Shown here piece by piece: positions 1-12,214 of a DNA stretch of 64,000 nucleotides; the stretch's first letter is position 1, and each line of letters opens with the position of its first letter. The stretch spans positions 6,374,105 to 6,438,104 of the forward strand of contig JALGQZ010000013.1 of the NCBI GenBank assembly GCA_023105745.1. The letters run 5' to 3'. The notes below the pieces were generated by a model. The model was not told the DNA's origin and ran no database searches. It saw only the letters and a program-made list of their open reading frames with translations. The translations under genes and the position numbers were made by a program. The DNA is from Austropuccinia psidii (lineage: Eukaryota; Basidiomycota; Pucciniomycetes; Pucciniales; Sphaerophragmiaceae).

Positions 1-199
1 GTGAAAATAAGGTTTTTGACTTGTTTATTCTCCTCTAGGTTTCCTTATTCTGTTTGGATAAGGTTGGTGTTTAATTTAAGAGGGGTTTTTTCTCTTATTT
101 ATTTCCTGTATTGACTATGTTTGTCCAATACTTGTCATACCATTATTTATGGTATGTTGGATGTCATGCTAGTGCTCTGTTTTGAGTCACAGGCTGACA
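1..199 (-). repeat. 3' LTR of element B (partial)
   Basis: This matches 20774-20972 almost base for base and ends, in plus-strand reading, in GGCTGACA, so the LTR starts TGTCAGCC on the minus strand. The rest of the roughly 1.5-kb LTR lies left of the window. Differences from the right copy are few (for example CTGTATTG against CTTTATTG), so B is old enough to have diverged a little but is not ancient. Confidence 0.9.
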
Positions 200-215
200 T
201 ACCCTCCCTCAAAAG
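200..215 (-). promoter_or_regulatory. Polypurine tract of element B
   Basis: On the minus strand the sequence next to the 3' LTR reads TTTTGAGGGAGGGTA, a purine run directly against the TGTCAG terminus. This is the expected second-strand primer site for reverse transcription. Elements A and E have the comparable GGGAGGGAA at the same place. Confidence 0.75.
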
Positions 216-223
216 AAGGCTCA

Positions 224-1695
224 TCATTGATGAGACTCTTCAGCCCTTCTGGAGTCTCTGAATCTCCTGAGGTGTATTTGTCCATCTGGGATTTCTTTCT
301 CAGTTAACCATTTATCTTTATCTGCTGGTTGATTCTTAAATCTAACCAGATATTGCGTGTTGTCTTTCCCATTTATTCTTATTTTCCTGGCTTTGATGAT
401 CTTTTTCACTCGTCCAGGTGAGTCATCTTCCTCTACCAATCTTTCATGGGTGACTGTCTTCTTTCTGTCAGGGAATTTCTCCTCATCTGTTTGGTGATAA
501 GGTTTGACCAGGCTCACAGGGAAAACTGGGTGTTTCCTAGAAAACTCTTTGGTCAGGTTGACTTCTACTGCATTCTTTCCTATTAATTTAATAATGGTGA
601 ATGGTCCTATGAATGAGTCTCTCATCTTCTTGGGTCCTCTTAGATTGTTGAAGTTAAGAGTTGAGATTAGAACTTGGTCTCCTTCTTTGAAATCAGGTTC
701 TTGGTGACTTTTATCATATCTCTGTTTGTTGTATAATTTAGCTTCAGCCACACATTGTTCTGCTTTTTCACAGGCAGTTTTCCACATTGTGTGGAAGTCT
801 TTAGCTGTGGGGTGTACTGAGAGGAGGTTCTTTTTCAAGTAGTCTACTGGAAGTAGTGGGTTCCATCCTTTCTCTAATGTGGCAGGGGTTTTTCCTGTCA
901 CTGAGTGTATACTTGTGTTGTATGCCAATTGTACAGCTGGTAGGAGGGTTACCCAGTCATGGGCATATCCCTCATTGTCTTTATATTCCATGCCGTATGC
1001 ACAAAATCTTCTAATGATGTCTTCTAATGTTTGAATCATTCTTTCTGCTAGACCATCTGTTTGTGGATGGTAAGCTGTGGAGAATGCTAGCTTGGTTCCC
1101 AGCATCTCATATAGATTAGTCCAAATTTCTGATGTGAATTTAGGGTCTCTGTCACTAATTATAGTTCTTGGAACTCCACAGTTTTCTATCACATTGTTCC
1201 AGAACAATATGGCTGTGTCCATTGCTGTGTCCTCTTTGTGACAGGGGAGACATCTCACACTCTTGCTGTACCTGTCTACTACTACTAGGCATGCATTAAA
1301 GCTGTCTTTCCCTCCAGGGACCAGGCCTGTCACCCAATCCATGTTTATTATTTCCCAGGGGTGTTTGGGCTCCTCTATACTCTGGAGTAATCCATATCTT
1401 TTTCCATGGCCTTTGTTGGCTTTTTGGCATCTGGTACAAGTGTTGATGTATTCACTCAAGTCTTGTTCCCACTTTGGCCACCAAGCTGTGCTAAAGACTC
1501 TTTCTTTAGTTCTTTCTTCACTCATATGTCCCATGTATGGGCAGTCATGGCATTCCTGTAGTATCAGGGAAATATGTTCTTTATTTATTATTACCAGGGC
1601 ACTTGTGTGTTTTTCCCTATGGTATAGCAGATCATCTATCAGAAAAAATCTATTTTCTTTGAAGTTTTTGAGCCATGGCTCTTCCAATTGGCTCT
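224..1695 (-). pseudogene. B pol 3' part: integrase and chromodomain
   Basis: The C-terminal part of B Pol, open for nearly 500 codons. In order it shows the integrase zinc-binding HHCC region ([11 protein letters not shown] then CTRCQ), the integrase core with its three acidic positions ([15 protein letters not shown], and the E of [10 protein letters not shown]), and a chromodomain ending in [14 protein letters not shown]. Integrase joins element cDNA to chromosomal DNA; in chromoviruses the chromodomain steers integration to particular chromatin. The reading frame runs on 73 bases into solo LTR F, but the alignment with element A shows the true B sequence begins at SQLEEPWL, just inside the GCTCT duplication. 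The piece has no frame defect of its own but is cut off from gag and RT. Confidence 0.9.
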
Positions 1696-3392
1696 TGTCA
1701 CAACCACGTATTTTGACCCTCCTCCTTGATGGCGGCGCCAATCCAACCTGGAGCCAAGTTGGGGCCAATTGGCCATGTCATATCATTTATTGCCAATTGA
1801 CCCCTTTTGGGTGTTCCATGGCTCTTATGCCATAACCCATTCCATTGGCCACTTATGGCCTCCATCATCCTTTATGGCCTCAGGCCATATCCTGCATCAT
1901 TGGCCCTCTTGGCCAATTTGCACCTCACCAACCCCCAGGCCTCCATCACTGTTTTTGGGCCTGGGGGGTCCCTTTGTCTTCCAGGGGCTTCCAGGCCCCA
2001 TGGCCACCTTCATTGGTTTCCTGGCCACCCCTTTCATTATGGGGGTTTTGGCCTAAATGGCCTTTTTGGGCCATTTAGGCCCCCCGCGGTCCGTAGGCGG
2101 ATTAGGCCCCTTTTGGCCTAATCCAATGAGGCCAAAAGGGGCCAAAGGGGGCAGCCACCTAGCCCCCAAGGCCAGGTGGGTCCCAAACCACAATTGGGCC
2201 CACCTGAGCCATTTTTTGGCCACCAATCCCTTGGACCCAATTTGGACCAAAAACACCTTGGATCCATTTTTGGCCACAAATCCCGTAGGACCCATTTTTG
2301 GCCCTGGACCACCATGGACCAACTTCACCGTCATGGCCTCTGGCAACCACCAGAGGCCACCAAATCATCTCAACAAGCATTTCCCTCAACTTAAGGGGAA
2401 TTCTTCCCTTTCCTTCATGTACTCCGTACTCAAGATTGCAGGTGTGGTGCATATATGGTATTATATACCATTATGCACCATTTTTACTCAGCAATCCAAT
2501 GGTGACGTTTTCAGGACCCAATTCCACCTTTCCATTTCAAGGTCCATAATTCCAACGCCCATTTCGAAGGAGGACTTTTCAGCTTATCAGTCTGGCAATC
2601 CATGGCGGTAATTCAGAAGATCATTCAAGGATCCCAACCACCTGTATCTGCAGGAGTTGGGTTGGTACAATTCATTCAGGATTATTCTAAGGTCAATTCT
2701 CAAGAGGTATTACAAAATTCAATCAGTTGTCAAGACATCAAGTATTCAATACTCCTTGGACAACCCAATTCATCCGTACAGGCCTTATTCAATCAACCTG
2801 TATGGCCTTGGCCCAATTGGGCCACTTCTTATTCCACTGTGGGAATTCCATCACACAGTTCAAATTTCAAGATGGCCAGAACTGTATTTCCCGATTCGGA
2901 CAATACAGTCATTGATCCACCTTCCAGGATCAACTTTTCAGCTTTTCACATATACTGGCCACCTTTTCAGCACCTGGGGACTTTTTCCCCAGTTAATTAA
3001 TATAGTGGATTTATTTTTATCCTTATTTTCTTTTACCTTATTAAAGTTAATACTGATAATCTTAAGTCAGTCATTCAGCACCCTTTTCTTTTATTTCCTC
3101 GCCTGTCCAGTGGATATTGGTGGTCATATCCTTATACTAATTCCATTTCCCTTTCTGGCAGGTTGAAACAGTGAATTGAGGATTCACTTGGTTGGCTTCT
3201 TGGCTTTTGGCTTCTTTATTATCTTTGGCCATTGGCTTCATCTTTTCTTATCTCATCTTTTGGCATACTTGTTTTCCCCTTTATTCTTTCTTAAAGAAAT
3301 TCATTCTTATTATTCTTTTATCTTTGGAGCCCTCCAAGTGAGTTCTTGATTCCTGAGTGCCAGGCCCTCTTCTTCCAAGAGCCCCTGTGACA
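1696..3392. repeat. Solo LTR F inserted in B pol
   Basis: A 1697-bp insert beginning TGTCACAACC and ending CCCTGTGACA, flanked on both sides by GCTCT (1691-1695 and 3393-3397). TG...CA ends, a 5-bp target duplication and an LTR-like length without coding capacity make it a solo LTR, left when two LTRs recombine. I found no partner LTR in the window, so the orientation is not fixed. Its left third (about 1740-2340) is crowded with GGCC motifs and far more GC-rich than anything nearby. Several open frames of 60-180 codons cross it; I treat them as chance products of that composition. Confidence 0.8.
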
Positions 3393-3845
3393 GCTCTCCA
3401 GTTCAGGACTCCTGTACTTTTGTTTTAATAGTTGTATCAATATACTACACTGTTTGTGTTTATTGTATGATGATTGTACTATACTAAAGAGCTCTGTATT
3501 TAGATTAGAGGAGCTGATTCCCAATATGGGTATCTCTTTTCTCTCCCCATAGCTCTGTGCTCGGTTTGATGGGTCATTCCCTAATTCCCAGTTTGATAGT
3601 TTGAAGTTGTTTCTCCTATCTATCTCCATGCATTGTATGGGTATTTTGGCCCCATTTTCTGGGTCATATGCTGGATTCTCTTGGTCATTCTTCAGTGGCC
3701 ACCTGCTGAGACCATCTGCATTAGTATGACTTTTCCCTTCTTTATAGATAATAGTCATATTCCCGCTGTATTCTTGTATTGTTATTTGCCACCTGAGCAT
3801 GTGTCTGTTTGTTGTCTTCATGTTCAACAGTTATTTGAGGGCTGT
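3393..3845 (-). pseudogene. B pol fragment: end of RNase H and integrase linker
   Basis: This short piece continues B Pol from the RNase H domain interrupted by element A. On the minus strand it shows [13 protein letters not shown] and then NADGLSRW, which match the end of the RNase H domain and the tether to integrase in element A. The first codons after the A junction contain a TAA where A has a serine codon (LK-stop-LL against VKSLL), so B Pol carries a stop even if A is removed. Position 3393 is the start of the GCTCT duplication made by solo LTR F. Confidence 0.85.
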
Positions 3846-5768
3846 TGTGAGCCTTGAGGTACATTTTACATACCCAAATAGGCCACAATTATCTTAAAAA
3901 GAAATTTTGAATTATGCAAAACTCATAAGTCATGCATATATCCAAAATTCATCATTTTCAATTTCAGAAAAGATGAATAACTTTTTATTGAGTAAGTAAA
4001 TCCATGGATTTAAGACCAGATTTGGATTCTACACAAAAATTCACCTAGGGTAGCTCCATAGAGTGAATAAGCTCAATTTAAGTATTTGAGGTGGTAAAAT
4101 GGAAAATACTTCAATACCACATCATTAATACCACATAAAAGATCCGTGAAAATTTTTGTTTTTCTTGATTTTTAGCCAAAATAATGGGAAAGTGAGAAAT
4201 CCCATGTTACATATACACTAAGAATAGTGTTATGCATGTTTTGAGCACTTAATATCATGGTATTCTTACATGGACTTTTGGTACACCCATAGTGGATATC
4301 TCACTTTAAGCTTAAATTACTATTTTGACGTAAAAATTAGGCAAGGGGGACAAAAGACATCAAAGAGAGCCAGGGTACCCAACTTCTGAGGCCTCAGAGG
4401 CGTGGATAGCTCCAGAGCATGGATCCATGGCTCATCTTGGCCCAATTGGTAAACTAAAACTCTTTGGGAACTTGGTTACCAAGTTACACCTACTGTAATC
4501 ATAAGAAAAATAGCAAATAACCTGCTATTTTGACGTGCCAAGGAGGTAATAAGCTACTTAGACTCCTGTAACCACGTCAATTCTTGATGACTTTCCATGA
4601 CTAGACCCTAAAAGAGTAATTAAACCCTTTTGGGATCCATATTCATTGATTTACCTCATAGCAACCAGCAAAATACTGCTATTTGCAATTCTACGTAGAA
4701 ATAAGGTAAAAACTTCAAAAATTCATTAAAAATACAATTCTTAATGAATCCTTCTGACACTTTCAGGACCAATGGAGAACTGTATTATCTATGGTACAAC
4801 CAAAAATAATTATGGTTTTACTAGTAAAATTAAAAGTTTTACTTACAGTCCATTTTTGACCATTCTACGTGAAACACTGAATCTTCAAAAATTCACAGTA
4901 ATTACAACCTGTGATGAAATTGGCAATAACATTGATAACTTTGAGAAATCAATGATTATTTTAGAATAAAAGAAGATTTACAGATGTTACTCCTTTTATT
5001 CTTAACCATATTGGGGTTGGTAGTCACGTAAAAGTATCAATTAAGTAATTATGATAATCTTACGTGACAACAGATGATGCAATCAATAATCCAAAAGGGT
5101 TTATTGTTTTCTCACTCACTGGTTTTTCAGTTTGCTCCATGGCACGCCTCTGTGAGCTGTTGTTGACTTAAAAGAAGCCTCTTCTTGCTGTTTTTTTCCG
5201 TATCATCATCTTATAAATTTATTAAACCATTATTACCAACCAGTGAGTATTAGTTCAAGCTATTCTTAAGTGTTTTAAATCTTTCAGAATCAATCAGAAG
5301 GACGTGAAATCATAGAATCCAACTATATATTGTTGTAATACTGTTATAAATCATCTTTATCCCTTAAATCCACAATTCTACGTCAAATTTCTCTACTTTT
5401 ATCTTTCAATAAGTTCTTTGGAGTATTAGTGAGTCATTTATCTTTAATTCTTAAAGTTTTTCTCTAGTAATAGTTTTCTTCAAGAATTATCTTTATAATT
5501 ATTCTTGTAAAAGATAATTATATATTAAAATAATTTTATTATTTTAATAAAAGAAGTTTTTATTATTAAATTCTTCTTGTAATTGATTCTTGTAGACAAT
5601 TACTGCTCACTGTTATAATCACTAGTAGTGTATAACACGTGAAAGAAATAATTTTATAATTATTTCATTGTGGTTATAATAATTTTTTATTATTATATTT
5701 CATAAGAACAGACATAGTACTGTTGATTAATAGTAATATTATCATCAGTTTCATAGTCACATCTTACA
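3846..5768 (+). repeat. 5' LTR of element A
   Basis: Begins TGTGAGCCTTGAGG and ends ATCTTACA, the same length as the copy at 12215-14137. It carries promoter and polyadenylation signals for the element by position, though no single TATA box stands out. A 65-codon open frame at 4772-4969 recurs identically in the other LTR but has no start context or recognisable motif, so I do not call it. CpG is rare and mostly sits inside ACGT. Confidence 0.95.
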
Positions 5769-5788
5769 TTTGGGGGCCTGGCCGTGTT
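5769..5788 (+). promoter_or_regulatory. Primer-binding site of element A
   Basis: Immediately after the LTR comes TTTGGGGGCCTGGCCGTG. The TGG at 5771 is the expected complement of a tRNA 3' CCA, after a two-base spacer. Element B has the same G-rich block and element E a two-base variant, so these families share a priming tRNA. I could not identify which tRNA. Confidence 0.7.
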
Positions 5789-6161
5789 TTTTTGAACCTT
5801 GTACCCTTAATTAACATATTTTTAAGCTCTAAAATATATTAATTTAATTAATTTTTTTTCTTTCAATTTGAAGTTAAAATATTTTTATTTTTGAAATTGT
5901 TTTAAAATCTTTTTCATTGAGGAATTTGGTTTAATTTTATATTGTTTTTACACGTGGCTTTTTCACATCCAAAAAACTTATAAAATTATTCTTTGAGTTA
6001 CTCTGAATTAATTTTCATTCAAAATCTTAAATTTTAATTTTTTTCTTTAAAAAGAATAATTTTTTTAATATTAAAAAATATAAAATTTATAAAAAATCTC
6101 TAAAAAATATTTTAAAAAAAGTATAAAAAATAATTTTTTCTCTTTTATAATTTCTTTTTAG
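5789..6161 (+). other. AT-rich leader of element A with predicted 3' splice site
   Basis: About 370 bases of T- and A-rich noncoding leader end in TTTCTTTTTAG followed by TGTC. A pyrimidine-rich tract before AG is a good fungal 3' splice site. If the upstream exon ends in A, splicing would create the ATG of ORF1. Elements B and E show the same arrangement. The donor site for this first intron was not located. Confidence 0.5.
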
Positions 6162-7149
6162 TGTCTTTAATCAAATACTGTGCAGCTGGCAACAGACTCA
6201 GTAAAAGATATATCACTAGTCCACAGTCTTCAGAAGCAGAATCTGAAGACAGTATTGAGGTGCAGATTGCTAAAAGAGGCACCTTATTCAACTCAGAAAA
6301 AGCTAAATTACCACCAAAAGGTGTGTATTTTATCTTATATTTTCACCTTTTATCTTTGAATTGACGTGAAAATGGTGCATACCAGAAATGGAAGCAACTA
6401 TTCAGTCCAACCAGATGGATGTGGACAAGGAAGAGGCAAGACCAAATCCAGAAGTGCCAAATCTTCCACAAGAAAGACACATCTGGAGGATGCCAGAGTT
6501 GCCCCCCATTCCCCAAGGTCTGTACCAACAGATTTTGACGTGAATTCTGAGCCTGAACTGATTTATGGTAATATTTCCAGGGCTGAACCACTTTCAGGTG
6601 GCAGCAATAGAAATATATCAATGCCAGTACAAAAACTGGTTCAGAGCAGCCAAGGAAGAGGAGTGGGAAATCTGCCCAAGCCTTTGGCAGGGGGCCATGA
6701 ACTCTTACTTACACATCAAGAGCTTTCTGGGTCAGGAGAAGACCATAGAACTCTTAGGAGGATGGAGCCCCCTGTCTTGCAAAGACAAGGTCAAAAAGAT
6801 AAAGAATTGGTTGAAGAACCAAAGTCTTTTATCCATAGACCAGAAGAAAGAGTTGGAAATGACTCCAGCTTTGGAGACAGAGGCACCAGTGGTGTCTACC
6901 AGCTCCAAACCAGCTCCAGAAGTGTCCAAGGACAAGCCCAAGGGACCTCAGAAGAAGCAGAAAGGTCCCAGGAACCATCAAGGCAAAGGAAAAGGCAAAG
7001 CCAATTGGCACAGACCCTACCCACAAGGGTACAGGATCCCCAAATTGGAGCCTTCAGCCGTGGACAGTGTCTTCAATATGGCCAGAACTCTGATGGAATT
7101 CACAGCCAAGGAGCAGGAAAGGATGAACAGAAACTTTCCACGCAAATAA
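6162..7149 (+). CDS. Element A ORF1 (spliced, Gag-region protein), disrupted
   Basis: Exon 1 (6162-6320) has a start codon apparently completed by splicing (A plus TG). A short intron runs from GTGTGT at 6321 to ACCAG at 6385, and exon 2 begins at 6386; the frame is kept across it (codon G plus AA). The second half holds NSYLHIKSFLGQ and, near the end, PYPQGYRIPK and FNMARTLMEF. These are clearly homologous to element E (PYSQGYRIPK, FQMARTMMEL) and more loosely to B. The sequence is rich in K, P and Q. Two TGA codons lie in frame near 6541 and 6559, so ORF1 is either broken or has another splice event I could not resolve. It overlaps gag-pol in the frame one base back. Role not known; position suggests a structural Gag-type protein. 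Confidence 0.55.
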
Positions 7150-10100
7150 TTGGTGTACAAACTAGTATTCATGTAGAAATTGGTAAACTTGATAACAAGT
7201 TAACTAAAATTTCATCAGATATAGTTGAATTAAAGAAAAATGACAAGAAATACATTGAATTACACCAAGTGACAAATGCCAAACTTGACTTAATTACCAA
7301 TTCTTGCATAAGAATTGAAAACATGTTCCAAGTTCAACATGAGGAGATGGAAGATCTTTTTAAAATGAATGATCAACTTAAGACTCTACAAGACCATGTC
7401 TTGAAGATAGTTGAGAACACCAATCAATTTGCTATACATTTAGCAAAAAGTGACAGTGAAAGGCAAAAGTTGAAGAATGAGATAATTGCAAGTGTGGAAC
7501 AAATTCATAAGAATCATGAACCACATATGCCAAGACATTCTACACCTTTGACTGAAGAAAAACTCTCTGTTAAAGAAAGTCTTACACCATTCTTGGGAGA
7601 AAATGCCTACTCTGCAAGAGATATTCCAAAAATAGAAGAATGGCCAACATTCTCTGGTGAAGGAGAATACAACCATATTGAATTCATCAGGACTATTGAT
7701 ATGTTGCAAGAGGACTTCAATATACCTGATGAAATCATAGTGGGGAAATTACACTGTTTGTTTACCAGAACTGCAAAGAAATGGTATTACAAAATGAGGA
7801 TTGATCATGGTAAACATGACTGGTCTTGGTGGAAATCTGAAGTGATTACCAAATGGGCTAATAATTCTTGGAGGTTTAAAATGGAGAATGCTTTTGAAAG
7901 TGCCATTTTTAACTCAGAAAAAGACAAACCACTTACTTGGTTCTTCAAACAAAAAGACAGATTATCTGCTTTACACCCAGATATGTCCGACACTATGATT
8001 AATATGAAAATATTAAGAAAGTGTGGAGGAGAACTGGAACATGCTATCAAAAGCAGATGTGTGGAACCCTGTTCAACAGAGGACTACATTAATGCTATGG
8101 AAGATATCATTACCAGGACAAGAATTGGTAAAACTTGGGTTAAAAACCCAATAGAGTCCAAAATGGTCTCAAAGATTCCTAGAGAAGAAAGAAGACCAGA
8201 GAGACCTGTCTTGAAGTGTCATAAATGTGGAAGTACTTCACATTTAGCCAACACTTGCCCTAAGAAGACAAAAATCAATGAAGTTCAAGTCATTGAAGAA
8301 ATTCAGTGTACTGAGGAGAAAGAAGAGTCTGATCAAGATTCTGCAGTCTCTGAAGATACACCAGTGGAGGACTATCCCATTGAAAACATTTCAGCTTTCT
8401 TTGAAGTCACAGAAGTCCATACCCACTTGCCACAGTACAGTGAGGATTGCTGCAACCTGATCAATATCCATGATGCCAGAATGTGTAAAACAAAACCTGC
8501 TAGAGGAAAGGGTTATACTGCTGGAGCATCCTGTATCACATCAGTTCTGATAAGTGATATTGAAGCCAAAGTTAATTTGGATACAGGGGCATTTTGCACT
8601 TGTGTTGGCAAAGATTATCTCCAAATTATACTTCCTGAATGGAAAAACCATCTATTACCAATAGAAGGTGTACAATTCAGTAGTGCCAGTAACAATATGT
8701 ACCCCTTGGGCATATTGGACACTAATATTGTATTCCCACATCCAGCAGGAAGTGTAAGAATGAAGACTGAGATTGTAGTAATGGATAATTGCACATCTCA
8801 GCACATCATTCTTGGAAATGATTACTTAAATATTTATGGTATTGATATAAATAACCATAAAGACAGATATTTCACAATTGGAGATAACAAAAGGCAAAAA
8901 TTTGCTTTCTCCAATATGCCAAAACAGATATCTGTAGTATCTTCTGTCAAAGATACTTACAAAGATGAATTTGTGTCCAAACAACTTGTTGAAGCACAAA
9001 TTAATCCATCATTGTCACCAAAGATAAGGAATGAACTTATTGATGTATTATATACATACAATAATGCATTTGCATCTGATAATGAACCATTAGGCGCTAT
9101 AAGGGGACATGAAATTGATATTACTCTTAATATTGATAGACCATATCCTCCAGTACTTAGAAGACCAGCTTATCCAGCCAGTCCCAGAGCTAGAGAAGCC
9201 TTGGAAAAACATATCCAAGAGTTGATCCAACTTGGTGTGCTAAGGAAAGTAGGCCATAATGAAGAAGTTGAAGTGACAACACCTGTTATTATTGCATGGC
9301 ATAATGATAAGTCAAGAATGGTTGGAGATTTTAGAGCTTTGAATACCTACACAGTTCCAGATAGGTATCCAATCCCTAGAATCCAAGAAACCTTGACTCA
9401 ATTGTCTAAAGCCAAGTATATAACATCAATGGATGCATTAAAAGGCTTCCATCAAAATGTTTTGATGCCTAAAGCTAGGAAATGACTTAGAATTATCACT
9501 CACTGTGGCATTTTTGAGTATCTTAGAATGCCATTTGGCATTAAAAATGCTCCATCTCATTATCAAAGAATGATGAATACCATCTTCCCCACAGAATTGT
9601 CTGAAGGATGGCTTATCATTTATATTGATGATATTATTATATGTTCTGACTCATGGTCTTTGCACCTTGAAAGACTTGCAAGAGTACTTCATAAAGTTGC
9701 AGAAGTGAACATGAAAATTTCACTTAAGAAATGCAATTTTGGTTTTGAAAAACTCAAAGCATTAGGACATGTTGTTTCTGGTTTGAGCTTGGGTATTGAC
9801 AAGAATAAAGTAGCAGCAGTGTTACTTAAGCCAATACCCCAGAATAAAAAAGAAATGATGTCTTTTCTTGGATTTGCTAGTTACTATAGGCAACACTTGA
9901 AAGATTTTGCAATTCTAGCCAAGTCACTTTATAGAATCTGTGATCAACAGACTGTATTTGAAATGACACAGGAAAGAATTAAAGCTTATGAGAAGATAAA
10001 GAAAGCCCTTACAGAAGCACCTTTACTCCTCATGCCTGACTGGAATATTCCTTTTAAATTGTACATTGATGCATGTGGAGATGGATTAGGGGCAGCCCTA

Positions 10101-12074
10101 CACCAAGTCCAAATTATTGATGACAAACCTACAGAAGGACCAGTTTGTTATATCTCAAGACAAATCAAACCAACAGAAGCCAGATATGGTGCAAGCCAAA
10201 TGGAGTGCTTATGTTTGGTATGGGCACTTGAGAAATTACACTATTACCTTGATGGCAGTGTTTTTGAAGTGATAACTGACTGTAATGCCGTGAAATCACT
10301 TCTTAACATGAAAACTCCCAACAGACATATGTTGAGATGGCAAATAGCCATTCAAGAATATAGAGGAAACATGACTATAGTTCATAAAGCAGGAAACATT
10401 CACAAAAATGCTGATGGACTTAGTAGATGGGCTTTAGCCAACACCCCTGATAACCCAGCTTATGTACCTTTGGAAGCTGAACCACAGATTCCAATTGAAG
10501 GGATTAACATAACTGATATTGGGACTGAACTCTTTGAAGAGGTCAGAGAGTCTTATAAACAAGACAAGAATTGCCATATCTTGACTTCTTTATTGGATAA
10601 AGACTGCAAAGACACATCTTTGGTTAATACACTAGATGAAGTTTGGAAAAATTCCTATTCTGAAGGAAGATTTCACTTGTTTGATGGGATTATTTACCAT
10701 AGAACAAAACATTCTTGTGTGATGACACTGTGTAGTAGATTGCTCATCAATACCATTCTTCATGAATGCCATGATAGCATTTACTCTGGACACCTATCAG
10801 AAGACAGAACACTTGAAAAGGTGAAGAACTGTGCATGGTGGCCATCTTGGAGAAAAGAAACCATTGAGTATTGTCATACCTGTGATAGATGCCAAAAAGC
10901 AAACAGGAGTACAGGCAAGAAATTTGGATTGATGATCCATATTCAAGAACCAAAATCCCCTTGGGAAGTTGTTCACATGGATTGGGTCAAAGCACTTCCT
11001 CCAAGTGGTGACAAAAGTTATAATGCTTGTTTAGTCATTGTAGACAGATATAGCAAAACTCCCATATTCTTACCATGTCATAAAGATGACACTGCTATGG
11101 ATACAGCTCTTCTTTTATGGAGTAGAGTTATTTCTCATACAGGGTTATTTAAGAATATCATAAGTGACAGAGACCCCAAGTTCACATCTGCACTTTGGAC
11201 CAATCTTCACAGATTGTTTGGGACTAAGTTATCATTCTCTACAGCATATCACCCTCAAACAGATGGGCTAGCAGAGAGGATGATTCAAACTTTAGAAGAC
11301 ATGATCAGGAAATTTTGTGCTTATGTATTAAAATTCAGAGAATCAGATGGCTTTACCCATGACTGGTGCACTTTGATACCTGCATTAGAATTGGCATACA
11401 AGACATCAGTCCATTCTTCCACAGGACAAACTCCTGCTATGTTAGAAAAAGGATGGAATCCAAGACTCCCAGCAGACACACTGAGGAAAGACTTGATTGA
11501 CATTCATCCTACAGCTTCCAGCTTCAAATTAATGCTTGATAAAGTAAAATACCATGCAAAACAGAGTATGGATGATGCTTTTGATTATGCAAAACAGAAG
11601 TGGGACAAAAGTCATAAAGTACCAGACTTCAAAGTAGGGGACTTAGTTCTAGTTTCAACCTTGAATTTTAATAATATCAAAGGCCCAAAGAAACTTAAAG
11701 ATTCTTATGTAGGACCTTTTGTTATTGTTGCCTTACATGGAACCAATGCAGTTCAAGTGGAATTGAGTGGTGAATTGGAAAATAAACACCCCACATTTCC
11801 AGTCAGCTTGATAAAACCTTATCAACCAGCTGACAAAAAATTGTTTCCTTTAAGGAACCCAACTCCTTTAACTGTGCCCCCTGTGGAACAGAATGAAGAC
11901 AGAAAGATAAAGAAAGTCATCAAAGAAAGGAGACTTAGGGGTAAAAATCAAAGAGAATACCTTGTCAGATATAGAAATCCAGTACATGAAGATGAATGGA
12001 TGGCAGAATCAGAAATACCTGACTCAGATAAACTCTTAAGAAGATTTAGACATGAAAGAAGGCCACAAGCCTGA
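6372..12074 (+). pseudogene. Element A gag-pol, single in-frame TGA in reverse transcriptase
   Basis: One frame runs from about 6366 to 12074 with a single stop, TGA at 9483-9485. Order by residue: a Q/R/S-rich stretch that overlaps ORF1 (to about 260), a coiled coil (about 265-390), retrotransposon gag (about 420-590), a zinc knuckle CHKCGSTSHLANTC (618-631), aspartic protease with DTGA (739-742), then reverse transcriptase. The TGA falls in RT just before the MPFGIKNAP block, where B reads straight through. Downstream come YIDD in RT, RNase H, the integrase HHCC region and D-D-E core ([19 protein letters not shown]), and a C-terminal chromodomain ([14 protein letters not shown]). Gag forms the particle; Pol processes, copies and integrates. 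The stop would separate RT from integrase unless read through. Whether translation starts at the first ATG (6372) or enters this frame from ORF1 is open. Confidence 0.9.
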
Positions 12075-12214
12075 ATATGTCTATAAATGTGCTTTAAATT
12101 ACTTGATCTGAGTAATGAAAAGAGGTTGGACAGTGGACATTACCCCCCTTTGGGGCCTTATTCTTTTATCACTAATAAAATTGTAGTACAATTTTATTTT
12201 TTGGTGGGAGGGAA
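12075..12214 (+). promoter_or_regulatory. Polypurine tract and 3' noncoding end of element A
   Basis: After the pol stop there are about 120 noncoding bases ending in TTGGTGGGAGGGAA directly against the 3' LTR at 12215. The purine run is the expected plus-strand primer. Element E has GGGGGAGGGAA at the same position. Confidence 0.75.

Noticed and set aside
1769..2611. Overlapping P/G/W-rich open frames on both strands
   Set aside because: They fall in the GGCC-rich block of solo LTR F, whose composition suppresses stop codons in most frames.
4772..4969. 65-codon open frame present in both A LTRs (also 13141-13338)
   Set aside because: Identical only because the LTRs are; no motif, no conservation seen in other LTR families, low-complexity composition.
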